From Saprospiraceae bacterium (lineage in GTDB: Bacteria; Bacteroidota; Bacteroidia; Chitinophagales; Saprospiraceae), in the NCBI GenBank assembly GCA_020630435.1, contig JAHDBJ010000015.1, positions 1-64,000 of the forward strand: 64,000 nucleotides of DNA, in the 5' to 3' direction. A model generated the notes under the pieces. That model saw only the letters and a program-made list of their open reading frames with translations. It ran no database searches and was not told where the DNA came from. Made by a program: the position numbers and the translations under genes. This document shows, piece after piece, positions 27,645 through 37,559 of this stretch (position 1 is the stretch's first letter; each line of letters opens with the position of its first letter).

Positions 27645-30320
27645 TTAAGGTTGTCCAGGACTTTTCACCCTTGAACGCATTAAGTTAATATGGCGAGGAA
27701 TAAAATAATCCTCTGGAGCAACAGTAGAATCGTTTAAAGTATTATCACCAGCCCTCATTAAACCTATATTAGGATATTCACTTATTGTATCCCCCATGTC
27801 ATTAGTACCATCACCATCAAAATCGTATGTATCATTACCATGAGTTAAACCAAACTGATGTCCCATTTCATGGGCTATTATGTTAGCTTTTGCAGGACTC
27901 GTATAATTTGGAAATAAAGAATGATCTCTATACGTTTCTTCAAAAAATAAAGAAATATGTCCTCCTTTCGATAAGGCTGAATTATGACTTGTAGTAGCAG
28001 TTACACCATCGAGAAGGAATGTACCAATGTTTGGATCTGCATCATAACCCTGTGCAAATTGCCAGCCCATAACAAAATAAGATACCCAGAAAAGGTCAGT
28101 CTCATTGAACTTTGAATCCCTTTTTATATCTAGTGCGGCATCAATATTTAAAGGAACATTTTCCATAAATGAAGGCGTATTGGGGTTATTTGGCATTCCT
28201 CCAAAATCATCTATAGGAAGTATATATGCTTTAGAGAAGGCTTCAATAGTCGTACTGAGTTCCATAGTAGAAGGCAAGAGATTGTCTTCAGGAGAAGCAT
28301 CATCGTCTCTTACCAGAACAGGAATGGATAATGTTAAGGTATTGATAGAGTTCGAATTTACAATTTCACTAATATATATCCATATACCTGCAAAATCACC
28401 TCCTACTCTTATTTGCCCTCCAGCATAATCATTGAGGTCAATATTATTAGGTAAGGATAATGTCCAAGTATAGTTATTAAGTGTAGGAGTAACAGCAGAG
28501 GATATAATATTATCAACTGTAGCATTGATAGTATTCATATTAGGAGCAGTTATTTCACAATTAAGTCCCGCTATACTTTGAGGTTGATTAAATATTATAG
28601 CATCGTGATAGTTTCGATTGAGACTAGCCGAAACTAAACCATTTGTACCGTTATAATCCTCAGCACCAAAAATCGCATATCCATCTTGAAAACGACCTTT
28701 ACCATAACTAATGTTACCTTGATTAAAAGGATCAACTATACTAGAACTAAATATAGCGGTAATCATCTGATTGGCATTGTAGGGAGGAGATTGTGGACTA
28801 CCTTCTACATCAAAATCTAAGAAATCAGTCATATAAGTAGCAATCTGTTGAGTATATGGACCGTATTCAAAATTAGGCATAGATTCACTCTCAATGTGTA
28901 ATAGTCGCCATACTGTTAGTACAGGAGAGGTATGATGTTCCCAACTTGGAATACTCTTATCTTTTACATTTTTATCAACAATGAGCATTTTATGTATATG
29001 GTCTCTATTTTCTAGATTTTTGATAAAATCGATATCTGGATTTGCTGCGAGCCTATAATTATCACCAGGATGATGAGAAACTTTAAAATCAATCGTTTTA
29101 ACTTGTTCATCTTTGTTGAAATCTATTTTTTTGATACCATTTGAATCTTGACCATTCATAAAACCAAATTTATGACCTTGTACCAATCCTCGATTATCAT
29201 TATGTTCATCAAAGCTTAAACCTACTTTGCCTGAATAATCACCTGAAAGCGTACTAATATCATCATTGGGGTCAATGAACTTGGTATCATCAGAGGGGTC
29301 ATCTATATCAAATGTTTTTACATATATAGACATTGCTCTTACTGGTGCGGGGGTTAAGAATAAGTCAAAGTTTACTAAATCATTTGCTTTATTAACATCA
29401 TTAGCTCTTGCACCAGGAAAAACTCTATAGCCTTTTAATGCAGTATTAGTTGGAAAATTAGGGTCTATATCTAAGGTGTTACAAGGAGTTATTTCTGCAC
29501 ATTGGTAACCATTATTATTGCCATTCCATAAAATTCGTCTAGTACCAATGATGGTAATAGATATTCTATCGATACAACTAATAGTATTATCAGGGCTAGA
29601 GAGTTCGATAATAGTTCCTCTTTGTTTGTGATGAGCTGTTATACCTTCAATCCAAAGTTCTTTTTCATAGATTCCATTATTCAGAGAAGATAAAGTAATA
29701 TTGGAGTTGATATCGAAAGGACTTTTCTTCATCTCATCTTCATAGAACTGAACATTATTTTCTCCTTTAGTAACTTTAAGACTGACTTGGTCTTTACTAG
29801 AACGAAGGACAACTTTTATTAATTCATCGTCCTTGATGGTTACATCATTGTCTATATTGTCGTATTGATTATCATTATCATCATTATCAATATTGACAAA
29901 TGTTTGTGCGCCACTCGTCTCTTCTTCCTTTTCTGTTATGGATAAATAATTTTGTTTTTTGCCTAGTAAAACTTTAGCATCATATATACTAAGATCTAGC
30001 GTTTCTTGGCTTTCAAAGACGGTTACGTTTTCTTCGGCAATAAGATTCGTTCCTTCCGTAACAACTAATGAAAAAGTAGCCTTATCATCAAAATCTTCTT
30101 CACAGATAGTAATCATGGATTTTTTAGAAATAACAGCACCCTTTTCGTCTTTCCATTCGTAACAAAGTTCTTTTTCAGGAGTAGAACCTAATGTAATACA
30201 AGTACCTTTACAGATAGTCTGGTCTGGACCGGCATAGATATCCTTATCTTGTCCATAAATGATACTACTCAGAAATAATAGTAAGGTGATTATACACCAC
30301 TGGGTTTTAATTGATTTCAT
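27645..30320 (-). CDS. secreted metzincin-like zinc metalloprotease
   Basis: The 891-residue protein has a signal peptide (to about residue 23) and a Cys-containing Ig/PKD-like N-terminal region (AGPDQTICKGTC). A long central region of unassigned beta domains and a C-terminal catalytic region follow. The zinc motif HEMGHQFGLTH (H817, E818, H821, H827) is the extended HExxHxxGxxH of metzincins, and GLMRAG with M855 is a candidate Met-turn. It ends without a T9SS sorting domain, unlike its operon partner. The substrate is unknown. It is the first gene of the cluster, and a dyad lies 55-76 bp before its start. Confidence 0.82.
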   Translation of the reverse strand: MKSIKTQWCIITLLLFLSSIIYGQDKDIYAGPDQTICKGTCITLGSTPEKELCYEWKDEKGAVISKKSMITICEEDFDDKATFSLVVTEGTNLIAEENVTVFESQETLDLSIYDAKVLLGKKQNYLSITEKEEETSGAQTFVNIDNDDNDNQYDNIDNDVTIKDDELIKVVLRSSKDQVSLKVTKGENNVQFYEDEMKKSPFDINSNITLSSLNNGIYEKELWIEGITAHHKQRGTIIELSSPDNTISCIDRISITIIGTRRILWNGNNNGYQCAEITPCNTLDIDPNFPTNTALKGYRVFPGARANDVNKANDLVNFDLFLTPAPVRAMSIYVKTFDIDDPSDDTKFIDPNDDISTLSGDYSGKVGLSFDEHNDNRGLVQGHKFGFMNGQDSNGIKKIDFNKDEQVKTIDFKVSHHPGDNYRLAANPDIDFIKNLENRDHIHKMLIVDKNVKDKSIPSWEHHTSPVLTVWRLLHIESESMPNFEYGPYTQQIATYMTDFLDFDVEGSPQSPPYNANQMITAIFSSSIVDPFNQGNISYGKGRFQDGYAIFGAEDYNGTNGLVSASLNRNYHDAIIFNQPQSIAGLNCEITAPNMNTINATVDNIISSAVTPTLNNYTWTLSLPNNIDLNDYAGGQIRVGGDFAGIWIYISEIVNSNSINTLTLSIPVLVRDDDASPEDNLLPSTMELSTTIEAFSKAYILPIDDFGGMPNNPNTPSFMENVPLNIDAALDIKRDSKFNETDLFWVSYFVMGWQFAQGYDADPNIGTFLLDGVTATTSHNSALSKGGHISLFFEETYRDHSLFPNYTSPAKANIIAHEMGHQFGLTHGNDTYDFDGDGTNDMGDTISEYPNIGLMRAGDNTLNDSTVAPEDYFIPRHINLMRSRVKSPGQP

Positions 30321-30374
30321 GTAATTTTTTTTAAGTGTTATATACTATGTGTTTAAGTATAAAAGTAACTTAGG

Positions 30375-30396
30375 ACAATGAATGGGACTTCATTGT
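30375..30396. promoter_or_regulatory. operator-like dyad upstream of the metalloprotease cluster
   Basis: A perfect 8-bp inverted repeat (ACAATGAA at 30375-30382, TTCATTGT at 30389-30396) with a six-base centre lies 55 bp before the start of the minus-strand metalloprotease gene. Its size fits a dimeric repressor site. Nothing in the sequence tells which regulator would bind. Confidence 0.4.
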
Positions 30397-30483
30397 TCAA
30401 TAAACTTAACATTAATTTTTCAAACAGGACGATTAGCATAAATATATAGAATGCATATTGGTCTTAACGTTTATTTTGAGGGG

Positions 30484-30516
30484 AACTAGCGGACTTTTTG
30501 ATAAAATCCACTAGTT
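30484..30516. other. orphan hairpin in the 30321-31032 gap
   Basis: A 10-bp stem with one mismatch (AACTAGCGGA at 30484-30493 against TCCACTAGTT at 30507-30516) lies in a 712-bp AT-rich gap between divergent genes. No gene was seen in the gap. The stem could belong to the leader of one of the divergent transcripts or to a small RNA. Confidence 0.4.
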
Positions 30517-30758
30517 TACTTTATACTTATCTCAATTCAAAATTATATAGATAGTTGTTTGAAGTAAAGCTTAAATGAATAAGTGTCTACTTTTGAGAAT
30601 AACTGTTGATAAACTACTGCTGGTTGGCTATTTTTAAGCAAGGGAAGGATTGATATATAAATTAAAATAAATGTATTTTATTTTTTGAAGATGAAAAGCG
30701 AATAAAAAATATAAGGCTATTAACCCCTAATATAAAGATAGAAGTATAGAGATTGCCT

Positions 30759-30794
30759 AAGAGGAATAGCAAGCAGATTACTCTTATTTTTTAT
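30759..30794 (+). terminator. orphan terminator-like hairpin in the 30321-31032 gap
   Basis: A 9-bp stem with one mismatch (AAGAGGAAT at 30759-30767 against ATTACTCTT at 30777-30785) is followed by ATTTTTTATT. It has the form of a plus-strand intrinsic terminator, yet no plus-strand gene precedes it within the gap. It may end a short non-coding transcript. Confidence 0.4.
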
Positions 30795-31032
30795 TAAAAA
30801 GGAAAAGAATGTTTAAAATAATATTTATCATAAGAGTATACATAAGGATTAGAAATGAATACTGGATGATAAGTGTTTGAATAAGTGTTACACATGATAT
30901 AACATTGACTATTTATGATGTCCAATTGATATGACATTCAACCCGAAATAATGGTCGTTCAAAGGATAAATTTTGTGTCAATACTTTATAAGCGCTTATT
31001 GCAAATTATTATTAATTAATAATTGCAATATT

Positions 31033-33369
31033 ATGAGACTTATATTCACATTCATTTTAATTACATTATTGAGCATCACAACGAAAGCACAAAATCAACT
31101 TTCAGGAAGTATTACAACAATAGAATCCAAACCCATAGAGTATGCTTCTGTAACATTATTTGCTTTGGAAGATAGTACCTATGTAGACGGTATTCTTACA
31201 AATAAAAAAGGATACTTCACTTTTTTAAACTTAAAAAAAGGATATTATCAATTAACAATACAAATGTTGGGGTATGAAGATTGGATAAAAACTATAAATG
31301 TTATAGGGGATACTAGTTTAAAATCAATTTCATTAAAAAAACAAATAGAGACTTTAAATGAAGTAACGGTTACGGCATATCAATCAGTAATTGAAAATCA
31401 ACTCGGTAAAAAGGTGCTTCGTATTGGTAAGGATTTAACATTGACTGGGAGTAATGTTTTGGAAGCCTTGGATAATATTCCTTCTGTAGCCACAACGCCT
31501 AAAGGCGAAATTCAAATTAGAGGAAATTCTAATGTTATTATCTATATTAATGGAAAACCAACAAAGCGAAATCCTGCCTCACTCAAATTTATTGCTGCGG
31601 AATCTTTAGAAAAGATTGAAATTATTACGAATCCATCTGCTAAATATGATGCAGAAGGGGTAGGTGGTATTATTAATTTAGTTTATAAAAAAGATAGTTC
31701 TAATGTGTTTAAATTAGAACTTATTTCCAATGTAACCATTACTACAAATCCTGTTTCTTTAAATCCTAGTGGAGGAATGAATATTAGTTTTGTAAAAAAA
31801 AATATTTCTTTTTTTACCAATCTTAGTTCAAAATATGGGAAATATGAAAATTACATAGCCTCTAAAAGAAGTCATTTTGAAGATAGTCTGTGGCGATATG
31901 AAAATCTTTTGATGTATAGAGATTTAGGTATAGTTAATAGCGCTTTAACAGGATTTTCAATTGAATTAGATTCAACAGCCTCAATAGGATTAGAAGTTAA
32001 TTTTGATCGTTGGGATTTAAAAAATGACATAGAACAAAGAAATATATTTGACTATAGAATTGGAGTAGATAAGGAGGTACTTCTGCCAAGTAAAAGAGAA
32101 GAGTTAGAGCATGAAGTATGGATAAATCTTACATTTGAGAAAAAAGTCGCAAAAAAACAATTTTTAAAAATCTCATTGACTGGGGGCGGTGAAAATGAAA
32201 CAAATTTCTCAGAGAGTGAAGATATTAAACTAAACAGTTTGACCGCAGATATACAGCAGTTTTTGCGCTCATCATCGGAAACAGAACGTCAAAGGTATTA
32301 TCAAGGAGAGCTAGAATATGAAGTTCCATTTTTTAATCTCGGGAATATTGAGATGGGAGTGAAAGCTGATTTTGTTGAGTATGATATTTGCCAAGAGGTA
32401 AATTTATATTCTGATACGTTGCAATTACCCAAAAACGATTTCGATATGGATATGCAAAAATTAGGAATATTCATCACCCAGAAAAATAAGTTTAAAAGAC
32501 TAGAATACGGACTAGGATTGCGCTTAGAGCAGTTCTCAAGCAAAGCTTTTCAGGAATCCGATCAAAGTACTTTTACACAAGATTATATCCGTTTATTTCC
32601 ATCTATTCAACTTAATTACTTATTGGATAAACAGCGTAATAACACGCTAGGGATTAATTATACTAAAAGGATTAAACGACCAGGTTTTTTTAATTTAAAT
32701 CCTTATGTTACATATGAAGATCCTTTAAATATAGAAACAGGAAACCCAGCACTTCAACCTGAAATTGCTGATCTAATTGAGCTAAATTATCATCAGGAGT
32801 GGGAGCAAATAAATATGGACTTAACAATCTACAGTCGAAATACAAAAGACGCAATCCAACCTATTGTTCGTTCTATTGATAATAATCGTTCATTAACAAC
32901 GACGACAAATATCAAAAAATCAAGAAGTACAGGACTAGAGTTTCAATTAGAGTATCGACCATTTAAAAAATTCAAGACATTGAATAATTTTACTTGGGTA
33001 CAATATCAATTTGAGGATGCTGAAAATGAAATTAGCTATAATAGACAAAGGGTATGGAATGTACAATTAAAACAAATATGGAATTTTAAAAAGAACTGGA
33101 AAGTAGAACTTTCTGAGATGTATAGAGCACCATTTTATCAAATTCAACAAAAAACAAATGCTATTTACTATATAAATTTTGGTCTTAGTAAAAAATTCAA
33201 TAATAAGAAAGGGAGTTTTTCTTTTGTAGTAAGAGATGTATTTAATACAAGACAATATATTAATTCTTTTCGTACTACAGAATTGGAAATAGAGAGGAGC
33301 TATAAGTGGCAGACCCGTCAAATAGTAATAGGATATAGATATAATTTCTTAAAAAGGGAAAAAGATTAA
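31033..33369 (+). CDS. TonB-dependent receptor with CarboxypepD_reg-like domain
   Basis: The product (778 residues from the chosen ATG) has a signal peptide ending TKAQ (about residue 20). A carboxypeptidase-regulatory-like beta-sandwich (about 22-105: GSITTIESKPIEYASVTLF ... GYYQLTIQMLGYED), a plug domain (NEVTVTAYQ ... VEIITNPSAKYDAEGVGGIINL) and an outer-membrane barrel (OMP_b-brl_3 type) follow. The ligand is unknown. An in-frame ATG at 30973 adds 20 residues that would disrupt the signal peptide, so 31033 is preferred. The LytS/LytTR pair starts 141 bp downstream. Confidence 0.85.
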   Translation: MRLIFTFILITLLSITTKAQNQLSGSITTIESKPIEYASVTLFALEDSTYVDGILTNKKGYFTFLNLKKGYYQLTIQMLGYEDWIKTINVIGDTSLKSISLKKQIETLNEVTVTAYQSVIENQLGKKVLRIGKDLTLTGSNVLEALDNIPSVATTPKGEIQIRGNSNVIIYINGKPTKRNPASLKFIAAESLEKIEIITNPSAKYDAEGVGGIINLVYKKDSSNVFKLELISNVTITTNPVSLNPSGGMNISFVKKNISFFTNLSSKYGKYENYIASKRSHFEDSLWRYENLLMYRDLGIVNSALTGFSIELDSTASIGLEVNFDRWDLKNDIEQRNIFDYRIGVDKEVLLPSKREELEHEVWINLTFEKKVAKKQFLKISLTGGGENETNFSESEDIKLNSLTADIQQFLRSSSETERQRYYQGELEYEVPFFNLGNIEMGVKADFVEYDICQEVNLYSDTLQLPKNDFDMDMQKLGIFITQKNKFKRLEYGLGLRLEQFSSKAFQESDQSTFTQDYIRLFPSIQLNYLLDKQRNNTLGINYTKRIKRPGFFNLNPYVTYEDPLNIETGNPALQPEIADLIELNYHQEWEQINMDLTIYSRNTKDAIQPIVRSIDNNRSLTTTTNIKKSRSTGLEFQLEYRPFKKFKTLNNFTWVQYQFEDAENEISYNRQRVWNVQLKQIWNFKKNWKVELSEMYRAPFYQIQQKTNAIYYINFGLSKKFNNKKGSFSFVVRDVFNTRQYINSFRTTELEIERSYKWQTRQIVIGYRYNFLKREKD

Positions 33370-33510
33370 AACGATTAGAGTACAAACTATTTTTTTATAA
33401 GAACGTATTGTAAAATAAATAAAAATGGAATGTCTACTAAGTAATTTTGAATCGCATCAGTATTTTATTTCATTTTTTATTTTTTAGGACATCTCAGAAA
33501 GCATTTTTGT

Positions 33511-34533
33511 ATGAAAAAAGAATGGCTTTGCCAATTAGTAGCTTTGATCATATTTTATTTAGACAGTATTATCTATGTAGATAATAAAGGCATTACGCTT
33601 TCTGATACACTAGGAATAGATTTAATATTCATATTATATGCGGCTATCTTGTTTTTGATTGTTAATTACATCCTTATTCCAAAACTATTTTACAGAAAAA
33701 AATATTTTCTATTTTTTATCGCACTAATAAGTATAATTGTCTTTTTTGGTCTCATTGAAGAAGGTGTACTTGAAAAAATACTTTCTCCCGATAATCGTGG
33801 AATTAATGATATAAGTTGGCAAACCATTTATTGGTATTTTGGAGAAATTCTCGTTCCCTTGTTAGCCTTTATGACGATAAAGTTTGTATTTGATAATTTT
33901 GCTCAACAGCAGAAAATAGAGCGAATAGAGCAGGATAAATTGAAAAACGAGCTTCAATTATTAAAGTCTCAAATTCAACCTCATATTCTTTTTAATAGTT
34001 TAAATAATTTATATCATTTTGCACTAAAAAAATCAGATGAAGTTCCTGATTTAATATTGAAATTATCAAATGTTTTAAGGTATGTGTTATATGAAACTAC
34101 AGAAGATAAAGTTCCTCTTGTGAAAGAATTGACCTTTATTAAAGATTTTGTCAATCTTCAGGAAATTCAATATAATGGAAGAGGGCAAGTTTATTTTGAT
34201 ATTAAAAAAGAACAAGATATAGCTCCTTTAAAGATAATACCTTTTCTTTTGATTCCATTTATAGAAAATAGTTTTAAACACAGTTTTGGGACTAAAATAA
34301 GAGAAGTCATTATCCAAATAAAGGTTACTATTCAAAATGATCAACTGCACCTTTGGGTGAAAAATAATTTTGAAAAAAACAAGAGCCAAAGCGATGAATT
34401 GGTGATTGGAGGCATCGGTTTAGAAAATGTAAAAAAAAGATTGGAATTATTATATCCAAGTAAGTATACCTTAAATATTAGCAGTAGTAACGCTCAAGAG
34501 TATATTGTAAATTTAGATATTAAATTAATGTGA
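33511..34533 (+). CDS. LytS/YehU-type sensor histidine kinase
   Basis: The 340-residue protein has four hydrophobic helices (about 5-20, 35-58, 65-85 and 105-128), a short linker coiled coil and a His_kinase domain (PF06580). The phosphoacceptor is H158 in SQIQPHILFNSLNNL, and the ATPase part has ENSFKHSFG (N box) and GGIGLENVKKRLELLY (G box). There is no separate sensor domain, so sensing is probably in the membrane. Its stop TGA overlaps the start of the response regulator by one base, which indicates translational coupling. Confidence 0.9.
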   Translation: MKKEWLCQLVALIIFYLDSIIYVDNKGITLSDTLGIDLIFILYAAILFLIVNYILIPKLFYRKKYFLFFIALISIIVFFGLIEEGVLEKILSPDNRGINDISWQTIYWYFGEILVPLLAFMTIKFVFDNFAQQQKIERIEQDKLKNELQLLKSQIQPHILFNSLNNLYHFALKKSDEVPDLILKLSNVLRYVLYETTEDKVPLVKELTFIKDFVNLQEIQYNGRGQVYFDIKKEQDIAPLKIIPFLLIPFIENSFKHSFGTKIREVIIQIKVTIQNDQLHLWVKNNFEKNKSQSDELVIGGIGLENVKKRLELLYPSKYTLNISSSNAQEYIVNLDIKLM

Positions 34534-35222
34534 TGGAACAATTAAATTGTATTATAATAGAAGATCAGATTCCCGCACAAGAGACTTTAAAAGGGTATAT
34601 AAAACAAGTACCTACATTAAATCTTTTGGATGCTTATATTTCACCACTTGAGGCGATGGAGAGTCTGAACAGTAGTACGGTAGATCTTCTGTTTTTAGAT
34701 GTTCATTTACCCAAGCTATCGGGCATTGAATTGTTGAAAACACTCCAAAAACCTCCTCAAACGATACTTACTACAGCGTTCTCAGAATATGCTATCGATG
34801 GGTTTGAATTAGATGTTGTCGATTATTTATTAAAACCTTTTTCCTTTAATCGATTTTTAAAATCTATTTCAAAAGTTGAAAAAAAGGGTCTGAAAAATAA
34901 GTCATGGTTTAATCATGATTTTCTATTTGTACGAAATAAAGGACAACTAAAAAAAGTTGCCATATCCGAAATCCAATATATTGAAGCGAGGGGAGACTTT
35001 TCCATTATTTATACAATGGGAAACAGAGAAATAGCAAACATTTCTTTGCAAAAAATTCTATCCTTATTGGGATGTGAATTTGTTCGTGCTCATAAGTCCT
35101 ATATTGTAAACATAGACAAAATTGAAAAGATAATTGGTAATCATATTTTAATAAAAACAAAACAGATACCAATTGGGAGAACCTTTAAAGAACAATTTAT
35201 GCAAAGAATTAAAACAATTTAA
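34533..35222 (+). CDS. LytTR-family response regulator
   Basis: The 229-residue protein has a receiver domain (about 4-120) with phosphoacceptor D56 (LLFLDVHLP), the early acidic pair ED, and K101 in LLKPF. A LytTR DNA-binding domain follows (about 133-229; VAISEIQYIEARGDFSIIYT ... FVRAHKSYIVNIDKI). I take ATG 34533, which overlaps the kinase stop in the pattern TGATG; a GTG one codon earlier is also in frame. Pairing with the LytS-type kinase is typical of Bacteroidota. The target genes cannot be told; the adjacent TonB receptor or antiporter are candidates. The stop is 6 bp from the convergent antiporter gene. Confidence 0.92.
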   Translation: MEQLNCIIIEDQIPAQETLKGYIKQVPTLNLLDAYISPLEAMESLNSSTVDLLFLDVHLPKLSGIELLKTLQKPPQTILTTAFSEYAIDGFELDVVDYLLKPFSFNRFLKSISKVEKKGLKNKSWFNHDFLFVRNKGQLKKVAISEIQYIEARGDFSIIYTMGNREIANISLQKILSLLGCEFVRAHKSYIVNIDKIEKIIGNHILIKTKQIPIGRTFKEQFMQRIKTI

Positions 35223-35228
35223 AAGCTA

Positions 35229-37319
35229 CTATTCTACTCGCTTTCCAAATATCCGAACAACACCAAATAATATTGCTACAGAAATAATTAAGAGTACTAA
35301 ACTAATCCCCCAACCTCCTCCTAAAAGAGTAGAAATAAAGGCGCAAGCTAAACTAATAACACCTACCGTTAGAGCATAGGGCAATTGTGTTCGAACATGG
35401 TCAATATGATTACAATCAGAAGCCAAAGAACTAAGTATAGTCGTATCTGAAATAGGAGAACAATGGTCACCAAGTACAGAAGCAGCCAAAGTAACTGCTA
35501 TAACATTCAGCAAAATTTCTAATGAAATATCAGGACTCATTCCTGCTGCTGTACAAATCGCCCAAGCAGTAGGAATAGCTATAGGGTAAAGAATCGCCAT
35601 AGTACTCCAACTAGAACCTGTAGAGAAAGCGATTAATGCTGCTAATATAAAAATTAGTGGTGGCATCAAATAAGGATTGATATTACCTTGTAAAGCTGAC
35701 GTTAAATAGGTGGCAGTATGCAATTCTTTAGTCAGTATAGCTAGTGACCAAGCTAGTGTCAATATAATGAGTGCCGGTAACATGGTTTTGAAACCCATTG
35801 TCATTGTATGCATCGCATCATGTAATTTCATAATTCTACCAAAGACTGTAAGAAGTAGCGCAACCGTTACCCCTGTTAGAGATGCCCAAAGTAGTGCAGT
35901 ATAGGAATTAGAATTGCCAATAAGCGTACCGATTTTCATAAAGAAAGAATTTTCTTCTCCAAGTAAAGTACCCATTGCTCCCCAAGTATCTCCCCAATTG
36001 GAGGAAGAGACAGGAATATTAGCATCAATTAGTTGGCTATATGTTGAAGCTATACCAGTATCAATTAATCCAAAAATAGTCATTAGGATAACTAGTAAAA
36101 CAGGAATAGCAGCATTATACCATTTCAAAGGAGCACCTTTTACAGGTGTAAGATCCTCCATATTAGGCTCGTCTTCTGAAGTTGAAGTGGCAGGAGAAAC
36201 TTGTCCTGTTGTTCTAGCTCTTACTTCTGCTTGATACATTTTACCATAATCTTTCCTAGAGAAAATTATAATTAAAATAAAGATTAGGGTAAGAATAGGG
36301 TAGAAAGAGTATTTCAAGGAGGATAAAAATAAAGAATAAGCAGAACTTGAACCGTTATAGCCTTCTAGTAGACCAATACCATCTTGAATATATCCCAACT
36401 CTGCTCCAATCCATGTAGTAATGAATGCAACCGCAGATACTGGAGCGGCGGTACTATCTACGATATAAGCTAGTTTTTCCCTCGAAATCTTAAATTTATC
36501 CGTAACGGAACGCATAGTGTTGCCTACAATCAAGGTATTGGCGTAGTCGTCAAAAAAGATTGCAACTCCAAGTAACCAAGTAATAAATTGTGAACTGACA
36601 GGCCCACGAGCATACCGTGATAAACCATTAACAACACCTGCCATACCTCCGTTCCTAGAAATAATAGCAACCATACCTCCTATAAGTAGAGAAAAAACAA
36701 TGACAGACATATGATCACTATCCGCTAAAGAAGAAATAACGTACTTTTCTACAACTTCCCAGAAACTTACTACTATATAGTATAACGAATCAAAACGCAT
36801 CCCCCCAACAATAAAAGCTCCAGCCCAGATTCCTATAAATAATGAAACAATTACTTCTTTAAAAATTAGGGCGAGTGCAATCGCAATTAGTGGTGGAAGA
36901 ATGGACAACCAGAGCGGAATCCGCCGTTGTCTTGGGCTACCATCAGATTGTTTTGCTATATGTAATAGTTGGTAGTCACCATAATTTTTTTCATCTTTAT
37001 CTTTAGCGAGTAATAGCAGTTGACCTTTTTCTGTTGTTTCAAAAGGAAGTTGAGCGATACCATTATTGAAAACTAATTCTTTTTTTTCTTTGTTGATAGT
37101 AATATGTGCAATACCATTAATTTTACCACTTGAAAAAAACAATTGGTTGTCTTGAAACTTTACATTATAATCTCCTAAGTATATTTGTTCAGGTTTTTGA
37201 GAAGGGGGAATAGTAGAATCTATGGTTAAACTGTCAAGGTTTATTGTGGTTTCTTGTGCAAAAAGAACAAAATGTAGGCTAAAAGATACCATTAATAAAA
37301 GTAGGCGTAGGCTGTTCAT
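35229..37319 (-). CDS. NhaC-family Na+/H+ antiporter with N-terminal signal peptide and extra domain
   Basis: The product (696 residues from ATG 37319) has the Na_H_antiporter domain (PF03553) in about residues 145-696 with many transmembrane helices. Characteristic stretches are FFDDYANTLIVGNTMRSVTDKF, STAAPVSAVAFITTWIGAE and the late STGSSWSTMAILYPIAIP and GDHCSPISDTTILSS. Unusually, a signal peptide (to LFAQ) and a beta-rich domain of about 110 residues precede the transporter; the extra domain would sit outside the cytoplasmic membrane. Related proteins exchange sodium or organic cations for protons. An upstream ATG at 37346 is in frame but does not start the signal peptide. Confidence 0.83.
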   Translation of the reverse strand: MNSLRLLLLMVSFSLHFVLFAQETTINLDSLTIDSTIPPSQKPEQIYLGDYNVKFQDNQLFFSSGKINGIAHITINKEKKELVFNNGIAQLPFETTEKGQLLLLAKDKDEKNYGDYQLLHIAKQSDGSPRQRRIPLWLSILPPLIAIALALIFKEVIVSLFIGIWAGAFIVGGMRFDSLYYIVVSFWEVVEKYVISSLADSDHMSVIVFSLLIGGMVAIISRNGGMAGVVNGLSRYARGPVSSQFITWLLGVAIFFDDYANTLIVGNTMRSVTDKFKISREKLAYIVDSTAAPVSAVAFITTWIGAELGYIQDGIGLLEGYNGSSSAYSLFLSSLKYSFYPILTLIFILIIIFSRKDYGKMYQAEVRARTTGQVSPATSTSEDEPNMEDLTPVKGAPLKWYNAAIPVLLVILMTIFGLIDTGIASTYSQLIDANIPVSSSNWGDTWGAMGTLLGEENSFFMKIGTLIGNSNSYTALLWASLTGVTVALLLTVFGRIMKLHDAMHTMTMGFKTMLPALIILTLAWSLAILTKELHTATYLTSALQGNINPYLMPPLIFILAALIAFSTGSSWSTMAILYPIAIPTAWAICTAAGMSPDISLEILLNVIAVTLAASVLGDHCSPISDTTILSSLASDCNHIDHVRTQLPYALTVGVISLACAFISTLLGGGWGISLVLLIISVAILFGVVRIFGKRVE

Positions 37320-37513
37320 ATAGTTCTGTTTTGTAGTTTTGACCAAGTAAGAACTTGATTATTTGTTTTTCGAGAACAAAATAAGCATTAGTATGTTCTA
37401 GGACAAAAGAAAGCTAGGTTTTTTATAGCTTTATGTTTTAGGACATCAAATTAATATTATTTTCGAGGTATGAAAGAAGAATTAAAGAATTGTTTATGAA
37501 AGGAGAAATGAAA

Positions 37514-37545
37514 TTGGCGTCTTATTTGTATTATTATTATTTTTG
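37514..37545 (+). promoter_or_regulatory. Bacteroidota-type promoter candidate
   Basis: TTG at 37514-37516 and TATTTTTG at 37538-37545 match the -33 TTG and -7 TAnnTTTG elements of Bacteroidota sigma-A promoters, with a 21-bp spacer. It would start transcription about 8 bp before the ATG of the small membrane gene at 37560. Confidence 0.4.
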
Positions 37546-37559
37546 TAAAAAAAAATAAA

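Noticed and set aside
30973-31032. Upstream ATG for the TonB receptor
   Set aside because: It places 20 residues before a normal signal peptide.
37320-37346. Upstream ATG for the NhaC protein
   Set aside because: The nine extra residues precede a normal signal peptide start.
30371-37447. TAGGACA strings near 30371, 33485, 37398 and 37439 as a regulon
   Set aside because: The core is only seven bases and such matches are expected by chance in AT-rich sequence; kept only as a side note for the longer TTTTAGGACATC pair.
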